Positions 55,568 to 63,866 of a DNA stretch of 64,000 nt are shown in pieces. A program made the position numbers and the translations under genes. The DNA is from Streptomyces sp. NBC_00525 (GTDB taxonomy: Bacteria > Actinomycetota > Actinomycetes > Streptomycetales > Streptomycetaceae). Below the pieces are notes generated by a model. It made no database searches. It had not been told where the DNA came from and worked only from the letters and a program-made list of their open reading frames with translations. The stretch's first letter is position 1, and the number at the start of each line of letters is the position of its first letter. Location: the NCBI RefSeq assembly GCF_036346595.1, contig NZ_CP107834.1, forward strand, positions 6,138,001 to 6,202,000. The letters run 5' to 3'.

Positions 55568-58006
55568 CTACTCGCCCTTCAGCAGCCCGGCCCGCCGCAG
55601 CGCGTCGGCCATCGCCCCGTTGGCCGGCGCGCCACCGGCCGCCGGCCGGCCGCCGTTCCCACGCCCGCCGGAGGAACGCCCGCCGGAGGAACGTCCATCG
55701 GAGGAGCGGTCGCCGGACGAACGGCCGCCGGAGGAGCGGTCGCCGCCGCCCTGCCGGGGCCGGGGCGGCCGGCCGCCGCCCCGCTCGCCCGAGGACGCGC
55801 GGCCCCCGGCCGACCCCGCCCCGGCCGCGGACCCCACCTCGTCGTCCAGCCGCAACGACAGCGAGATCCGCTTGCGCGGGATGTCGACCTCCATCACCTT
55901 CACCCGGACCACATCACCCGGCTTCACCACATCGCGCGGGTCCTTCACGAAGGACCGCGACATCGCGGAGACGTGGACGAGCCCGTCCTGATGCACCCCG
56001 ACGTCCACGAACGCCCCGAACGCGGCGACGTTCGTGACGACGCCCTCCAGCACCATCCCGGACACCAGGTCGCCGATCTTCTCGACGCCCTCCTTGAAGG
56101 TGGCCGTCTTGAAGGCGGGCCGCGGGTCGCGCCCCGGCTTCTCCAGCTCCCTGATGATGTCCGTGACCGTCGGCAGTCCGAACTTCTCGGACACGAACTC
56201 GTCCGCCCGCAGCGACCGCAGCACATCCGTGTTGCCGATCAGCGCGGCGACGTCCCCGCCCGTCTTCTTCACCATCGCCCGCACCACCGGATACGCCTCC
56301 GGGTGCACGCTCGACGCGTCGAGCGGGTCGTCGCCCCGGATACGGAGGAAGCCCGCGCACTGCTCGTACGCCTTCGGCCCCAGCCGGGCCACGTCCTTGA
56401 GGCTCCTGCGCGAGCGGAACGGCCCGTTGGCGTCGCGGTGCGCCACGATGTTCTCGGCGAGCCCCGCCCCGATGCCGGAGACGCGCGAGAGCAGCGGCGC
56501 GGACGCGGTGTTGACGTCCACGCCGACACCGTTCACACAGTCCTCGACGACCGCGTCCAGCGACCGCGACAGCTTCACCTCGGACAGGTCGTGCTGGTAC
56601 TGCCCGACACCGATCGACTTCGGGTCGATCTTCACCAGCTCGGCCAGCGGGTCCTGGAGCCGGCGCGCGATCGAGACGGCGCCGCGCAGCGACACGTCCA
56701 TGTCGGGCAGCTCCTGCGAGGCGAACGCGGACGCCGAGTACACCGAGGCACCGGCCTCCGAGACCATCACCTTGGTGAGCTTCAGCTCCGGATGCCTCGC
56801 GCACAGCTCACCGGCGAGCTTGTCCGTCTCGCGCGACGCGGTGCCGTTGCCGATGGCGATCAGATCGACGTGGTGCTCGCGGGCCAGCCGCTCCAGCGTC
56901 GCCAGCGCCTGGTCCCACTTGTTGGCCGGGACGTGCGGATGGATGACGTCGGTCGCGACGACCTTGCCCGTCGCGTCCACGACCGCGACCTTCACGCCGG
57001 TACGGAAGCCGGGGTCGAGCCCCAGCGTGGCGCGCGTCCCGGCGGGCGCGGCGAGCAGCAGATCGCGCAGGTTCGACGCGAAGACGCGCACCGCCTCGTC
57101 CTCCGCCGCCGTACGCAGCCGCAGCCGCAGGTCGATGCCGAGGTGCACCAGAATCCTGGTCCGCCAGGCCCACCGCACCGTGTCGGCCAGCCACTTGTCG
57201 CCGGGACGCCCCCGGCCGGCCACGCCGAAGCGCCGGGCCACCATGTTCTCGTACGAGGAGGGGCCGGGCTCGTCGGACGGCTCCTCCGGCTCCAGGACCA
57301 GATCGAGCACGTCCTCCTTCTCGCCCCGGAGCATCGCCAGCACCCGGTGCGAGGGCAGCGCCGTGAACGGCTCGGCGAAGTCGAAGTAGTCCGCGAACTT
57401 GGCGCCCGCCTCCTCCTTGCCCTCCCGGACCCGCGCCACCAGCCGCCCGCGCGTCCACATGCGCTCGCGCAGCTCACCGATCAGGTCGGCGTCCTCCGAG
57501 AAGCGCTCGGTCAGGATGGCGCGGGCACCCTCCAGGGCCGCCGCCGCGTCCGCCACGCCCTTGTCCGCGTCCACGAAGGCCGCCGCTGCCGCGAGCGGCT
57601 CCACCGAGGGGTCGTCGAGCAGCCCGGAGGCGAGCGGTTCGAGCCCGGCCTCCCGCGCGATCTGCGCTTTCGTCCGCCGCTTCGGCTTGAACGGGAGGTA
57701 GATGTCCTCCAGCCGCGCCTTGGTGTCGGCGGCCCGGATGCGCGCCTCCAGCTCCGCGTCGAGCTTGCCCTGCTCCCGTACGGATTCGAGGACCGCCGTC
57801 CGGCGCTCCTCCAGCTCCCGCAGATACCGCAGCCGCTCCTCGAGCGTGCGCAGCTGCGCGTCGTCGAGCATCTCGGTCGCTTCCTTGCGGTAGCGCGCGA
57901 TGAACGGCACGGTGGACCCGCCGTCGAGCAGCTCGACGGCCGCCTTCACCTGCCGCTCGCGTACGCCGAGCTCCTCGGCGATCCTGCCTTCGATGGACGT
58001 CGTCAC
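55568..58006 (-). CDS. tex: Tex-family RNA-binding transcription accessory protein
   Basis: An 812-residue Tex protein. N-terminal helical domain (ELGVRERQVKAAVELLDGGS), YqgF-like nuclease fold (LGLDPGFRTGVKVAVVDATG), helix-hairpin-helix pair (LLSRVSGIGAGLAENIVAHR) and C-terminal S1 domain (GMVLEGVVTNVAAFGAFVDV, GVHQDGLVHVSAMS) are all present. Beyond the S1 domain is a Gly/Ser/Arg-rich tail with RSSGGR-type units, encoded by a 15-base repeat. Tex binds nucleic acids and affects transcription in other bacteria. GTG 58006 is preceded at some distance by AGGAGAAGG. Confidence 0.95.
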   Translation of the reverse strand: MTTSIEGRIAEELGVRERQVKAAVELLDGGSTVPFIARYRKEATEMLDDAQLRTLEERLRYLRELEERRTAVLESVREQGKLDAELEARIRAADTKARLEDIYLPFKPKRRTKAQIAREAGLEPLASGLLDDPSVEPLAAAAAFVDADKGVADAAAALEGARAILTERFSEDADLIGELRERMWTRGRLVARVREGKEEAGAKFADYFDFAEPFTALPSHRVLAMLRGEKEDVLDLVLEPEEPSDEPGPSSYENMVARRFGVAGRGRPGDKWLADTVRWAWRTRILVHLGIDLRLRLRTAAEDEAVRVFASNLRDLLLAAPAGTRATLGLDPGFRTGVKVAVVDATGKVVATDVIHPHVPANKWDQALATLERLAREHHVDLIAIGNGTASRETDKLAGELCARHPELKLTKVMVSEAGASVYSASAFASQELPDMDVSLRGAVSIARRLQDPLAELVKIDPKSIGVGQYQHDLSEVKLSRSLDAVVEDCVNGVGVDVNTASAPLLSRVSGIGAGLAENIVAHRDANGPFRSRRSLKDVARLGPKAYEQCAGFLRIRGDDPLDASSVHPEAYPVVRAMVKKTGGDVAALIGNTDVLRSLRADEFVSEKFGLPTVTDIIRELEKPGRDPRPAFKTATFKEGVEKIGDLVSGMVLEGVVTNVAAFGAFVDVGVHQDGLVHVSAMSRSFVKDPRDVVKPGDVVRVKVMEVDIPRKRISLSLRLDDEVGSAAGAGSAGGRASSGERGGGRPPRPRQGGGDRSSGGRSSGDRSSDGRSSGGRSSGGRGNGGRPAAGGAPANGAMADALRRAGLLKGE
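55666..55740 (-). repeat. Five 15-base units encoding the Tex tail
   Basis: Five consecutive 15-base units (consensus CGCCGGAGGAACGCC on the plus strand) encode pentapeptides of the RSSGG/DRSSG kind at the C-terminus of Tex. Copy number is likely variable between strains. Confidence 0.8.
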
Positions 58007-58162
58007 GGTTCTACCGACTCGCCTTCTCCTGCTGGCTGTGCTGGTCGGGCCCCGGACCGCCGCCGGGGCGGACCGGAGTCACACGCCTGCATTCTGCCGG
58101 GTGGCCGGGCGCCGTGTCGCCGGACCACCCCAGCGGACGGCCGGTGGATTTCCCGCGCCGGG

Positions 58163-59020
58163 TCAGCCGGTCGCGCTCGACGGGAAGGCGCCCGCCGCCG
58201 CGGCCGTGGCGAGGAAGCCGCGCCCCAGCTCCGTCAGCCGGGCCACACCCGGCCCGCCCAGGTGCTCGTACGGGCCCAGGTCCATCCGGTCCGTGTCCCG
58301 CTCCAGCCCCTCGCGCAGCGCGGTGCCCTCGTCGGTCAGCGCGCCCTCCGCCGTGAGCAGCCCGCGCTCCCGCAGCCGCTGCGCCGCCGCCTCCCAGTCG
58401 GCGCGCCGCCAGCCCCGGGTGGACAGCAGCCAGCCGATCGCCATGCCCTTGCCGGTCGCGGTGTGGCTGACCAGGGCCTCGACCGGGTCGAGCTCTGCGG
58501 CGAGGAGCGCGGCGAGATGGGCGTCGCCCCGGTGCTCGCGCAGCAGCCCCGCCGCGTGCCAGTACACCAGGTGCGGCTCGTCCGGGACCGGCAGCCCGGC
58601 GTGCGCGGCGTACAGCGGCCGGGCGTGCCGGGTGCAGCCCTCGGTGGCGCGCAGGGCCAGCGACGCGGCCTCGGCCATCTCGGGCGAGGCGATGATCTCG
58701 TCGCCGAGCAGCCGGCGCAGCGTCGCGTCGGCGGCCCGCAGCCGCGCGTCCAGGACCGCGGCGGGCGAGGCGATGTCCCATATGGCGGGCACGTGCTGGG
58801 AGACCAGCGCGTGGTTGAAGTTGTAGAACGTCGCGGTCACCGTCCCCGCGCCGACCGCGCCCATCGCGGCCGCGCGGGTGGCGAAGTAGACGGCGGTGGG
58901 GTCGACGATTCCCAGCCCGCCGAACTCCTTGCCGAGGTCGGGGGAGAAGTAGAGCGAGGAGTGCAGCGGGTTGAGGGCGTTGTGGCAGCGCCGGCCGGCA
59001 CGGGGCGGGAGAGTACTCAT
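58163..59020 (-). CDS. SCO6745-like protein with a winged-helix-like tail
   Basis: A 285-residue protein matching in pattern the conserved actinobacterial family named after SCO6745 (recalled, not searched). Features are RRCHNALNPLHSSLYFSPDL, GLGIVDPTAVYFATRAAAMG, and a C-terminal segment WRRADWEAAAQRLRERGLLT, then EGALTDEGTALREGLERDTD, that looks like a MarR-type winged helix. Function is unknown. ATG 59020 sits 11 bases from a TACC-type palindrome. Confidence 0.7.
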   Translation of the reverse strand: MSTLPPRAGRRCHNALNPLHSSLYFSPDLGKEFGGLGIVDPTAVYFATRAAAMGAVGAGTVTATFYNFNHALVSQHVPAIWDIASPAAVLDARLRAADATLRRLLGDEIIASPEMAEAASLALRATEGCTRHARPLYAAHAGLPVPDEPHLVYWHAAGLLREHRGDAHLAALLAAELDPVEALVSHTATGKGMAIGWLLSTRGWRRADWEAAAQRLRERGLLTAEGALTDEGTALREGLERDTDRMDLGPYEHLGGPGVARLTELGRGFLATAAAAGAFPSSATG

Positions 59021-59031
59021 GACCGGAACGT

Positions 59032-59047
59032 TACCGACTGGTTGGTA
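59032..59047. promoter_or_regulatory. TACC-type palindrome upstream of the SCO6745-like gene
   Basis: TACCGACTGGTTGGTA has arms matching in six of eight positions and the TACC...GGTA form typical of TetR-family operators. It lies 12 bases before the minus-strand start, between divergent genes. Confidence 0.55.
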
Positions 59048-59155
59048 CGAGCAGGAAGTCCCGTGTGTACGTGAGTTCCGCCGCAGCCGTGATGGCGGGA
59101 AAGGTGGGAAACCCGTCATTGCGGCCCTGTGGCGGGCCCGCCCAGGATGGGGGCC

Positions 59156-60121
59156 ATGAAGCAGCGATCCGTGCTCGTCGTCCTGTTCGACGGCGTCCAG
59201 AGCCTCGACGTCACCGGCCCCATGGAGGTGTTCGCCGGTGCCTCGAAGTTCCCCGGCGTGCGGTACGAGCTGCGCACCGCCTCCCTGGACGGCGCCCCGG
59301 TCCGCACCTCCTGCGGACTCACGCTCGTCCCGGACGGCAGCCTCGCCGGCGCCCCGGCACCCGACACGCTCCTGGTCCCCGGCGGCGCCGGCACCCGGGC
59401 CCCCGACCCGGCGCTGGTGGACTGGCTGCGCGTACACGGCCCGCTGCCCGAACGGCTGGTCTCGGTGTGCAGCGGGGCGCTGCTGCTGGCCGCGGCCGGA
59501 CAGCTGGACGGCCGCCGGGTGACGACCCACTGGAACGTGTGCGACACGCTGGCCCGCGCCCACCCCGCCGTGCGGGTCGATCCCGAGCCGATCTTCGTAC
59601 GGGACGGCAGGATCGCCACCTCCGCCGGAGTCACCGCGGGCATCGACCTCGCGCTGGCCCTGGTCGAGGAGGACCACGGCCGGGACGTCGCCCTGACGAT
59701 CGCCCGGCACCTGGTCGTCTTCCTGCGCAGGCCGGGCGGCCAGTCCCAGTTCAGCGCCCAGCTCAGGGCCCAGACGGCACGCCGTGAACCGCTGCGCGAG
59801 GTGCAGCACTGGATCACCGAGCACCCCGGCGCCGACCTCTCCGTGGACGCCCTGGCCGCCCGCGCCCGGCTCTCGCCCCGCCACTTCGCCCGCGCCTTCC
59901 ACGCGGAGACCGGGACCACGCCCGGCCGGTATGTCGACCGGGTCCGCCTCGAACACGCCCGCAGGCTCCTGGAGGACACCGCCGACGGCGTCGCCGGGAT
60001 CGCCCGCAGCTGCGGCTACGGCACCCCGGAGGCGATGCGCCGGGCCTTCGTCAAGGCGCTGGGCACCGGCCCCGCCGAATACCGCCGCCGCTTCGGCTCC
60101 CACACCGCAGACCACTCCTGA
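59156..60121 (+). CDS. GlxA-family AraC-type regulator
   Basis: A 321-residue regulator. The N-terminal DJ-1/PfpI-like domain (VLVVLFDGVQSLDVTGPMEV, LVPGGAGTRAPDPALVDWL, VSVCSGALLLAAAGQLDGRR) is followed by an AraC helix-turn-helix pair (LSVDALAARARLSPRHFARA, then FHAETGTTPGRYVDRVRLEH and VAGIARSCGYGTPEAMRRAF). It precedes a PfpI-type enzyme gene by 23 bases and probably controls it. ATG 59156 follows a G-rich stretch; ATG 59147 is also in frame. Confidence 0.92.
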   Translation: MKQRSVLVVLFDGVQSLDVTGPMEVFAGASKFPGVRYELRTASLDGAPVRTSCGLTLVPDGSLAGAPAPDTLLVPGGAGTRAPDPALVDWLRVHGPLPERLVSVCSGALLLAAAGQLDGRRVTTHWNVCDTLARAHPAVRVDPEPIFVRDGRIATSAGVTAGIDLALALVEEDHGRDVALTIARHLVVFLRRPGGQSQFSAQLRAQTARREPLREVQHWITEHPGADLSVDALAARARLSPRHFARAFHAETGTTPGRYVDRVRLEHARRLLEDTADGVAGIARSCGYGTPEAMRRAFVKALGTGPAEYRRRFGSHTADHS

Positions 60122-60144
60122 CCCACCCGAGAGACAGGAAGACC

Positions 60145-60780
60145 ATGCAGATCGCCATCGCCCTCTTCGACCGCTTCACCGCGCTGGACGCCGTGGGCCC
60201 CTACGAGATCCTGTCCCGCATCCCCGGCGCCGAGACGGTCTTCGTCGCCGAGCGCACGGGCACGGTACGCAACGACAACGGCGGCCTCGGCCTGGTCGCG
60301 CAGCGCACCTTCGACGAGGTCCCCGCCCCGGACCTGCTGATCGTCCCCGGCGGCCCCGGACAGCACCACCAGATGGACAACGAGCACCTCCTCGGCTGGC
60401 TGCGCCGCGCGGACGGGGCCACCACCTGGACGACCTCCGTGTGCACCGGCTCGCTGCTCCTCGGGGCCGCCGGGCTCCTGCGGGGGCGGCGCGCCACCTC
60501 GCACTGGCTCGCCCTGGACACGCTCCGGGAGCACGGGGCCGCGCCCACCGGCGAACGCGTGGTCTTCGACGGCAAGTACGTCACCGCGGCCGGTGTCTCG
60601 TCCGGCATCGACATGGGCCTCGCCCTGCTGGGCCGCATCGCCGGCGACCGCGCCGCCCGGTCCGTACAGCTCCTCACCGAGTACGACCCCCAGCCGCCCT
60701 ACGACGCGGGCTCGCCGGACAAGGCCCCCGCCGACCTGGTCGAGGAGTGGCGCGGCAGGAGCCGGTTCATCCTCCAGTAG
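60145..60780 (+). CDS. DJ-1/PfpI-family protein (isonitrile-hydratase-like)
   Basis: A 211-residue PfpI-type protein. The start is QIAIALFDRFTALDAVGPYE, the glutamate/nucleophile region is LLIVPGGPGQHHQMDN with TTSVCTGSLLLGAAGLLRGR then RATSHWLALD, the cysteine in VCTGS being the expected nucleophile. The pattern resembles isonitrile hydratases, but other activities exist. The stop overlaps the opposing hydratase gene by 14 bases. It follows the GlxA gene in the same unit. Confidence 0.88.
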   Translation: MQIAIALFDRFTALDAVGPYEILSRIPGAETVFVAERTGTVRNDNGGLGLVAQRTFDEVPAPDLLIVPGGPGQHHQMDNEHLLGWLRRADGATTWTTSVCTGSLLLGAAGLLRGRRATSHWLALDTLREHGAAPTGERVVFDGKYVTAAGVSSGIDMGLALLGRIAGDRAARSVQLLTEYDPQPPYDAGSPDKAPADLVEEWRGRSRFILQ

Positions 60781-61555
60781 CCGCGGTCCCGGCCCCCGGA
60801 GTCTGCGCCCGCCAGGTGAAGCGGGGCGCCCGGCGCTCCAGGAACGCGGCGACGCCCTCCGCCGTGTCCCCGCTCCCTCGCGCCTGACCGGCCCAGTGCC
60901 CGTCCCGGTCCGTGCGCCCGGCCGCGAACTCCTTGGCCGCGGCCTGGGTCAGCCGCGACCGGGACACCAGGGTCCGTACGTACGCGCCGACCCGCTCGTC
61001 CAGCCCGCCGGCTGGCAGGACCTCGTCCACCAGACCGGTCCGCAGCGCCCGCCCGGCGTCGATCAGCTCACCGGAGAACAGCAGGTGCTTGGCCGTCGCC
61101 GGGCCCGTGAGGGCGACCAGCCTGCGGGTGGACGAGGAGGGGTAGACGATGCCCAGCTTGGCCGGGGTGACCCCGAACCGCGCCCCCTCGGCCGCGAACC
61201 GCAGATCGCAGGCGGCGGCGAGCTGGCTTCCGCCGCCCACGCAGTAGCCGCGCACCGCGGCGAGCGTCGGCAGCGGGAACGCGGCCAGCGCCTCCTCGGC
61301 GGCCACGGCCAGCCGCTGCGGGTCGTGCGCCGGGTCCCGGAGCGAGGAGATGTCGGCGCCCGCGCAGAAGGTGTCGCCCGCGCCCGTCAGGACCAGGGCG
61401 CCCACGGACGGATCGGCCGCCAGCTCCGCCAGCAGCACCGGCAGCGCCCGCCACATCGCGGCCGTCATCGCGTTGCGCTTGGCGGGATTGCTGATGACGA
61501 CGGTGGCCACGCCGTCCGCGACGGTGTGCTCCAGCCGGGGTTCCGTACGGTCCAT
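60767..61555 (-). CDS. enoyl-CoA hydratase/isomerase family protein
   Basis: A 262-residue crotonase. The oxyanion loop is LVLTGAGDTFCAGADISSLR, then VRGYCVGGGSQLAAACDLRF and EGARFGVTPAKLGIVYPSSS. The usual catalytic glutamate in the second site (PEVxLGL) is a lysine in TPAKLGIVY, and the first is serine in CVGGGSQLAAA, so ordinary hydratase chemistry is doubtful. Isomerase or CoA-ester cleavage roles occur in such members. It is convergent with the PfpI gene and adjoins the inverted repeat upstream. Confidence 0.88.
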   Translation of the reverse strand: MDRTEPRLEHTVADGVATVVISNPAKRNAMTAAMWRALPVLLAELAADPSVGALVLTGAGDTFCAGADISSLRDPAHDPQRLAVAAEEALAAFPLPTLAAVRGYCVGGGSQLAAACDLRFAAEGARFGVTPAKLGIVYPSSSTRRLVALTGPATAKHLLFSGELIDAGRALRTGLVDEVLPAGGLDERVGAYVRTLVSRSRLTQAAAKEFAAGRTDRDGHWAGQARGSGDTAEGVAAFLERRAPRFTWRAQTPGAGTAATGG

Positions 61556-61585
61556 GGCCGGATGCTATCCGCGCCGCCCGAACTG

Positions 61586-61745
61586 AGACCGACCGGCGAA
61601 TGGGGGGCGGCGTCGCGGGGCCGGGTGCGCGCGCCTGCGGCGTTGTCGTCAATCACCATGGCTCCGCCATGCCTCAATCCTCCGCCTTGCAGCCGCACGC
61701 ACCCGGCCCCGCTCCTTCACCCACCCCCCATTCGCCGGTCGGTCT
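61586..61745. repeat. 160-base near-perfect inverted repeat
   Basis: The outer 22 bases match perfectly (61586-61607 with 61724-61745). Further in, GCGGGGCCGGGTGCG matches perfectly, with a few differences between. A central loop of about 45 bases reads GTTGTCGTCAATC...CCTCAATCC. I recall similar palindromic elements scattered in Streptomyces genomes, consistent with a small non-coding mobile or REP-like element. It fills the gap between divergent genes and overlaps their promoter region. Confidence 0.8.
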
Positions 61746-61794
61746 ATGATCAAGAAGGGGTCGCGAAGCAGGTACGCACCCCGAGGAGCCCGAT

Positions 61795-62397
61795 GTGGAC
61801 GGTCCCGAACGCGAAGGCAGGAGGCTCAGCCGCAGCTTCGGCGGGCTGGCCCTGCTCGGCATTCTGCTCGTCGTCGCCGGCCTGGTCGGCCTCGTCTACA
61901 CCGGGGTGGCGACGCTCACCTCGATGATCCTGTTCGGCTGGCTGCTGCTCATCGGCGGCCTGGTCGGACTGGTGCACGCCGTCCAGTCGCGCGGCACCAG
62001 CTACTTCTGGCTGGGCGTGGTCGTGGCGGCGCTCAACATCGCCGCCGGCGTCGTCGTCATCCGCCATCCGCACGGCACCGCCGAAGCGCTGACCATGTTC
62101 GCGGCGCTGCTCTTCCTGACCGGCGGGGTGTTCCGGCTCGTCGGCAGCGTCGTGGTGCGCGGGCCACAGTTCGGCTGGACCCTGCTCCAGGGCGCCTTCG
62201 GCCTGCTCCTCGGCCTGCTCGTGCTGTTCGACTGGCCGCACAGCAGCCTCTACGTCCTCGGCTGCTTCTTCTCGCTCGCCCTGCTCTTCGACGGACTCGG
62301 GCTCATCGCCGTCGGCATCGGCGGCCGGCGGATCGTCTCCATGGTCTCCGGAACCGACCCGCTCACCAAAGACAGTCGGAAGCAGTCCGAAAGTTGA
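61795..62397 (+). CDS. HdeD-family membrane protein
   Basis: A 200-residue protein with six predicted helices in three pairs, for example LALLGILLVVAGLVGLVYTG, LFGWLLLIGGLVGLVHAVQS and LYVLGCFFSLALLFDGLGLI. This is the layout of HdeD (DUF308) proteins, linked to acid resistance in enteric bacteria; the actinobacterial role is unknown. GTG 61795 follows GAGGAG. It begins 50 bases after the inverted repeat. Confidence 0.85.
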   Translation: MDGPEREGRRLSRSFGGLALLGILLVVAGLVGLVYTGVATLTSMILFGWLLLIGGLVGLVHAVQSRGTSYFWLGVVVAALNIAAGVVVIRHPHGTAEALTMFAALLFLTGGVFRLVGSVVVRGPQFGWTLLQGAFGLLLGLLVLFDWPHSSLYVLGCFFSLALLFDGLGLIAVGIGGRRIVSMVSGTDPLTKDSRKQSES

Positions 62398-62409
62398 TGC
62401 ATATATGCA
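62398..62409. promoter_or_regulatory. TGCATATATGCA palindrome after hdeD
   Basis: A perfect 12-base palindrome directly follows the HdeD stop, in an AT-rich patch that is unusual for the chromosome. It could bind a regulator of the ATPase gene downstream. Confidence 0.5.
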
Positions 62410-62412
62410 AAT

Positions 62413-62444
62413 CAAGTCGAGTTCGGTCAATCGGAATCGACTTG
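62413..62444. promoter_or_regulatory. CAAGTCGA inverted repeat upstream of the RsbW-like gene
   Basis: CAAGTCGA (62413-62420) and TCGACTTG (62437-62444) form a perfect 8-base inverted repeat with a 16-base spacer, 87 bases before ATG 62531. It may be an operator or a weak terminator for hdeD. Confidence 0.5.
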
Positions 62445-62530
62445 TAGTCAGTTGCGCGGACCGAAGCAACCTGGAGCGCCACTCTGTACTCGACGTGCAG
62501 TCACTTCGAGTGGAGAGCGGGTACCGGACT

Positions 62531-62983
62531 ATGGAGAGCCGCGGGAGTGTCCCCGCCCGGCCCGTGCCGTACGAAGGGGTGTGGCGGTTCACCGCCCCGG
62601 CCGCGGACGTCTCCGTACCGCAGGCCAGGCACGCCGTACGCGACCTGCTGAGGCGCCAGAACGTGCCGATCGGCGACGACCTCACCCAGGGCCTGCTGCT
62701 CATCGTCTCCGAGCTGGTCACCAACGCCGTCAAGCACGCGGCGCTGCTCTCGCCGGAGCTGGCCGTCGAGGTCGCCGTGGGCGAGGCATGGGTCAGGGTG
62801 TCCGTCGAGGACAACCACCCCTACCGGCCCACCGCGCTGGAGACCGACCACGCGCAGACCGGCGGACGGGGCCTGCTGCTGGTCCGCGAGATCACCCGCG
62901 AGGCGGGCGGCAGCTGCGACGTCGAGCACACCGCGGGCGGCGGAAAGGTCATCTGGGCGACCCTGCCGCTCGGGGGCGTCTGA
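62531..62983 (+). CDS. RsbW-like ATP-binding protein (GHKL fold)
   Basis: A 150-residue histidine-kinase-type ATPase fold without a phosphoacceptor, as in anti-sigma factor RsbW. The N box is LIVSELVTNAVKHAALLSPE, the G1-like site VRVSVEDNHPYRPT lacks the usual DxGxG, and the G2 box is TGGRGLLLVREITREAG. Many such Streptomyces proteins exist and few have known partners; no anti-anti-sigma gene is adjacent. ATG 62531 was chosen because it follows GGAGAG and starts the family fold; the ATG at 62405 would add an unrelated tail. Confidence 0.85.
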   Translation: MESRGSVPARPVPYEGVWRFTAPAADVSVPQARHAVRDLLRRQNVPIGDDLTQGLLLIVSELVTNAVKHAALLSPELAVEVAVGEAWVRVSVEDNHPYRPTALETDHAQTGGRGLLLVREITREAGGSCDVEHTAGGGKVIWATLPLGGV

Positions 62984-63041
62984 CGCATCCCCCGAATCCC
63001 CGAGGCACCGCCCCCGGACCGCGCCGCCCGCGCGCAGGCGC

Positions 63042-63635
63042 CTACCAGCCGGCCGCGTCCCCGGTCAGCTCGCGGATCGCCGGCCGGGCGGCGTCCAGCA
63101 CGGTCATGAACCACGCGGAGAACGGGTCACGGGCATGCCGCTCGGCCAGCTCCGCCGCCGTCACGAACGCCGTGTCGCCGACCTCCTCCGCATCGGGCTC
63201 CGGCCGCGCCTGCGCCATGCCCACGAAGAGGTGGTTGAACTCCTGCTCCACCAGGCCCGACGCCGGGTCCGGGTGGTTGTAGCGGACGGTGCCCGCCTCG
63301 GCCAGCAGCGAGGGCGAGATGCCCAGCTCCTCGTACGTACGCCGGGCGGCGGCGGCGAAGGGCGCCTCGCCCGGGTAGGGGTGCCCGCAGCAGGTGTTGG
63401 ACCAGACCCCGGGGGAGTGGTACTTGCCGAGGGCGCGCTGCTGGAGCAGCAGCCGGCCCTGCTCGTCGAAGAGGAACACGGAGAACGCGCGGTGCAGCTG
63501 ACCGGGCGACTGGTGGGCGGCGAGCTTCTCCGCCGTGCCGATGGTGGTGCCGTTCTCGTCGACCAGTTCGAGCATGATCGCTTCCGCTGTGCCGTTCGAC
63601 GAGGCGTTCGCCGCGGTGACTGGTGTGGTCGGCAT
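63042..63635 (-). CDS. idi: isopentenyl-diphosphate delta-isomerase, type I
   Basis: A 197-residue Nudix-fold enzyme that interconverts isopentenyl and dimethylallyl diphosphate. The catalytic cysteine is in VWSNTCCGHPYPGE and the acidic site in AARRTYEELGIS; other family blocks are LHRAFSVFLFDEQGRLLLQQ and LVEQEFNHLFVG. It supplies isoprenoid precursors. ATG 63635 follows AAGGA by five bases; an ATG six bases earlier is an alternative. The start region 63636-63866 is otherwise empty. Confidence 0.95.
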   Translation of the reverse strand: MPTTPVTAANASSNGTAEAIMLELVDENGTTIGTAEKLAAHQSPGQLHRAFSVFLFDEQGRLLLQQRALGKYHSPGVWSNTCCGHPYPGEAPFAAAARRTYEELGISPSLLAEAGTVRYNHPDPASGLVEQEFNHLFVGMAQARPEPDAEEVGDTAFVTAAELAERHARDPFSAWFMTVLDAARPAIRELTGDAAGW

Positions 63636-63866
63636 ACCCATCCTTCGCTGTGGTTCCGGCCCCGAGCGCCGGTCCCGTCGAGTCTGCTCAAGTCTGCCGT
63701 ACAAAAGCGGCTTGTCCGTACTTCGGCCCTGGCATGTCCGGTCCGGTTCGTACCCATCCGCGACCCTACACCGCGTGTCCCGGAGCCCACCGGCCAACGG
63801 GCGAACGGGCCCGCGTCCGGCGGCTCGACGGGAGGGGGCGACGGCTCGACGGGAGTGCGCGGCCGG

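Noticed and set aside
55973..59074. A 1033-residue plus-strand open frame
   Set aside because: It lies antisense to tex and the SCO6745-like gene, with arginine/glycine-rich composition and no family motif.
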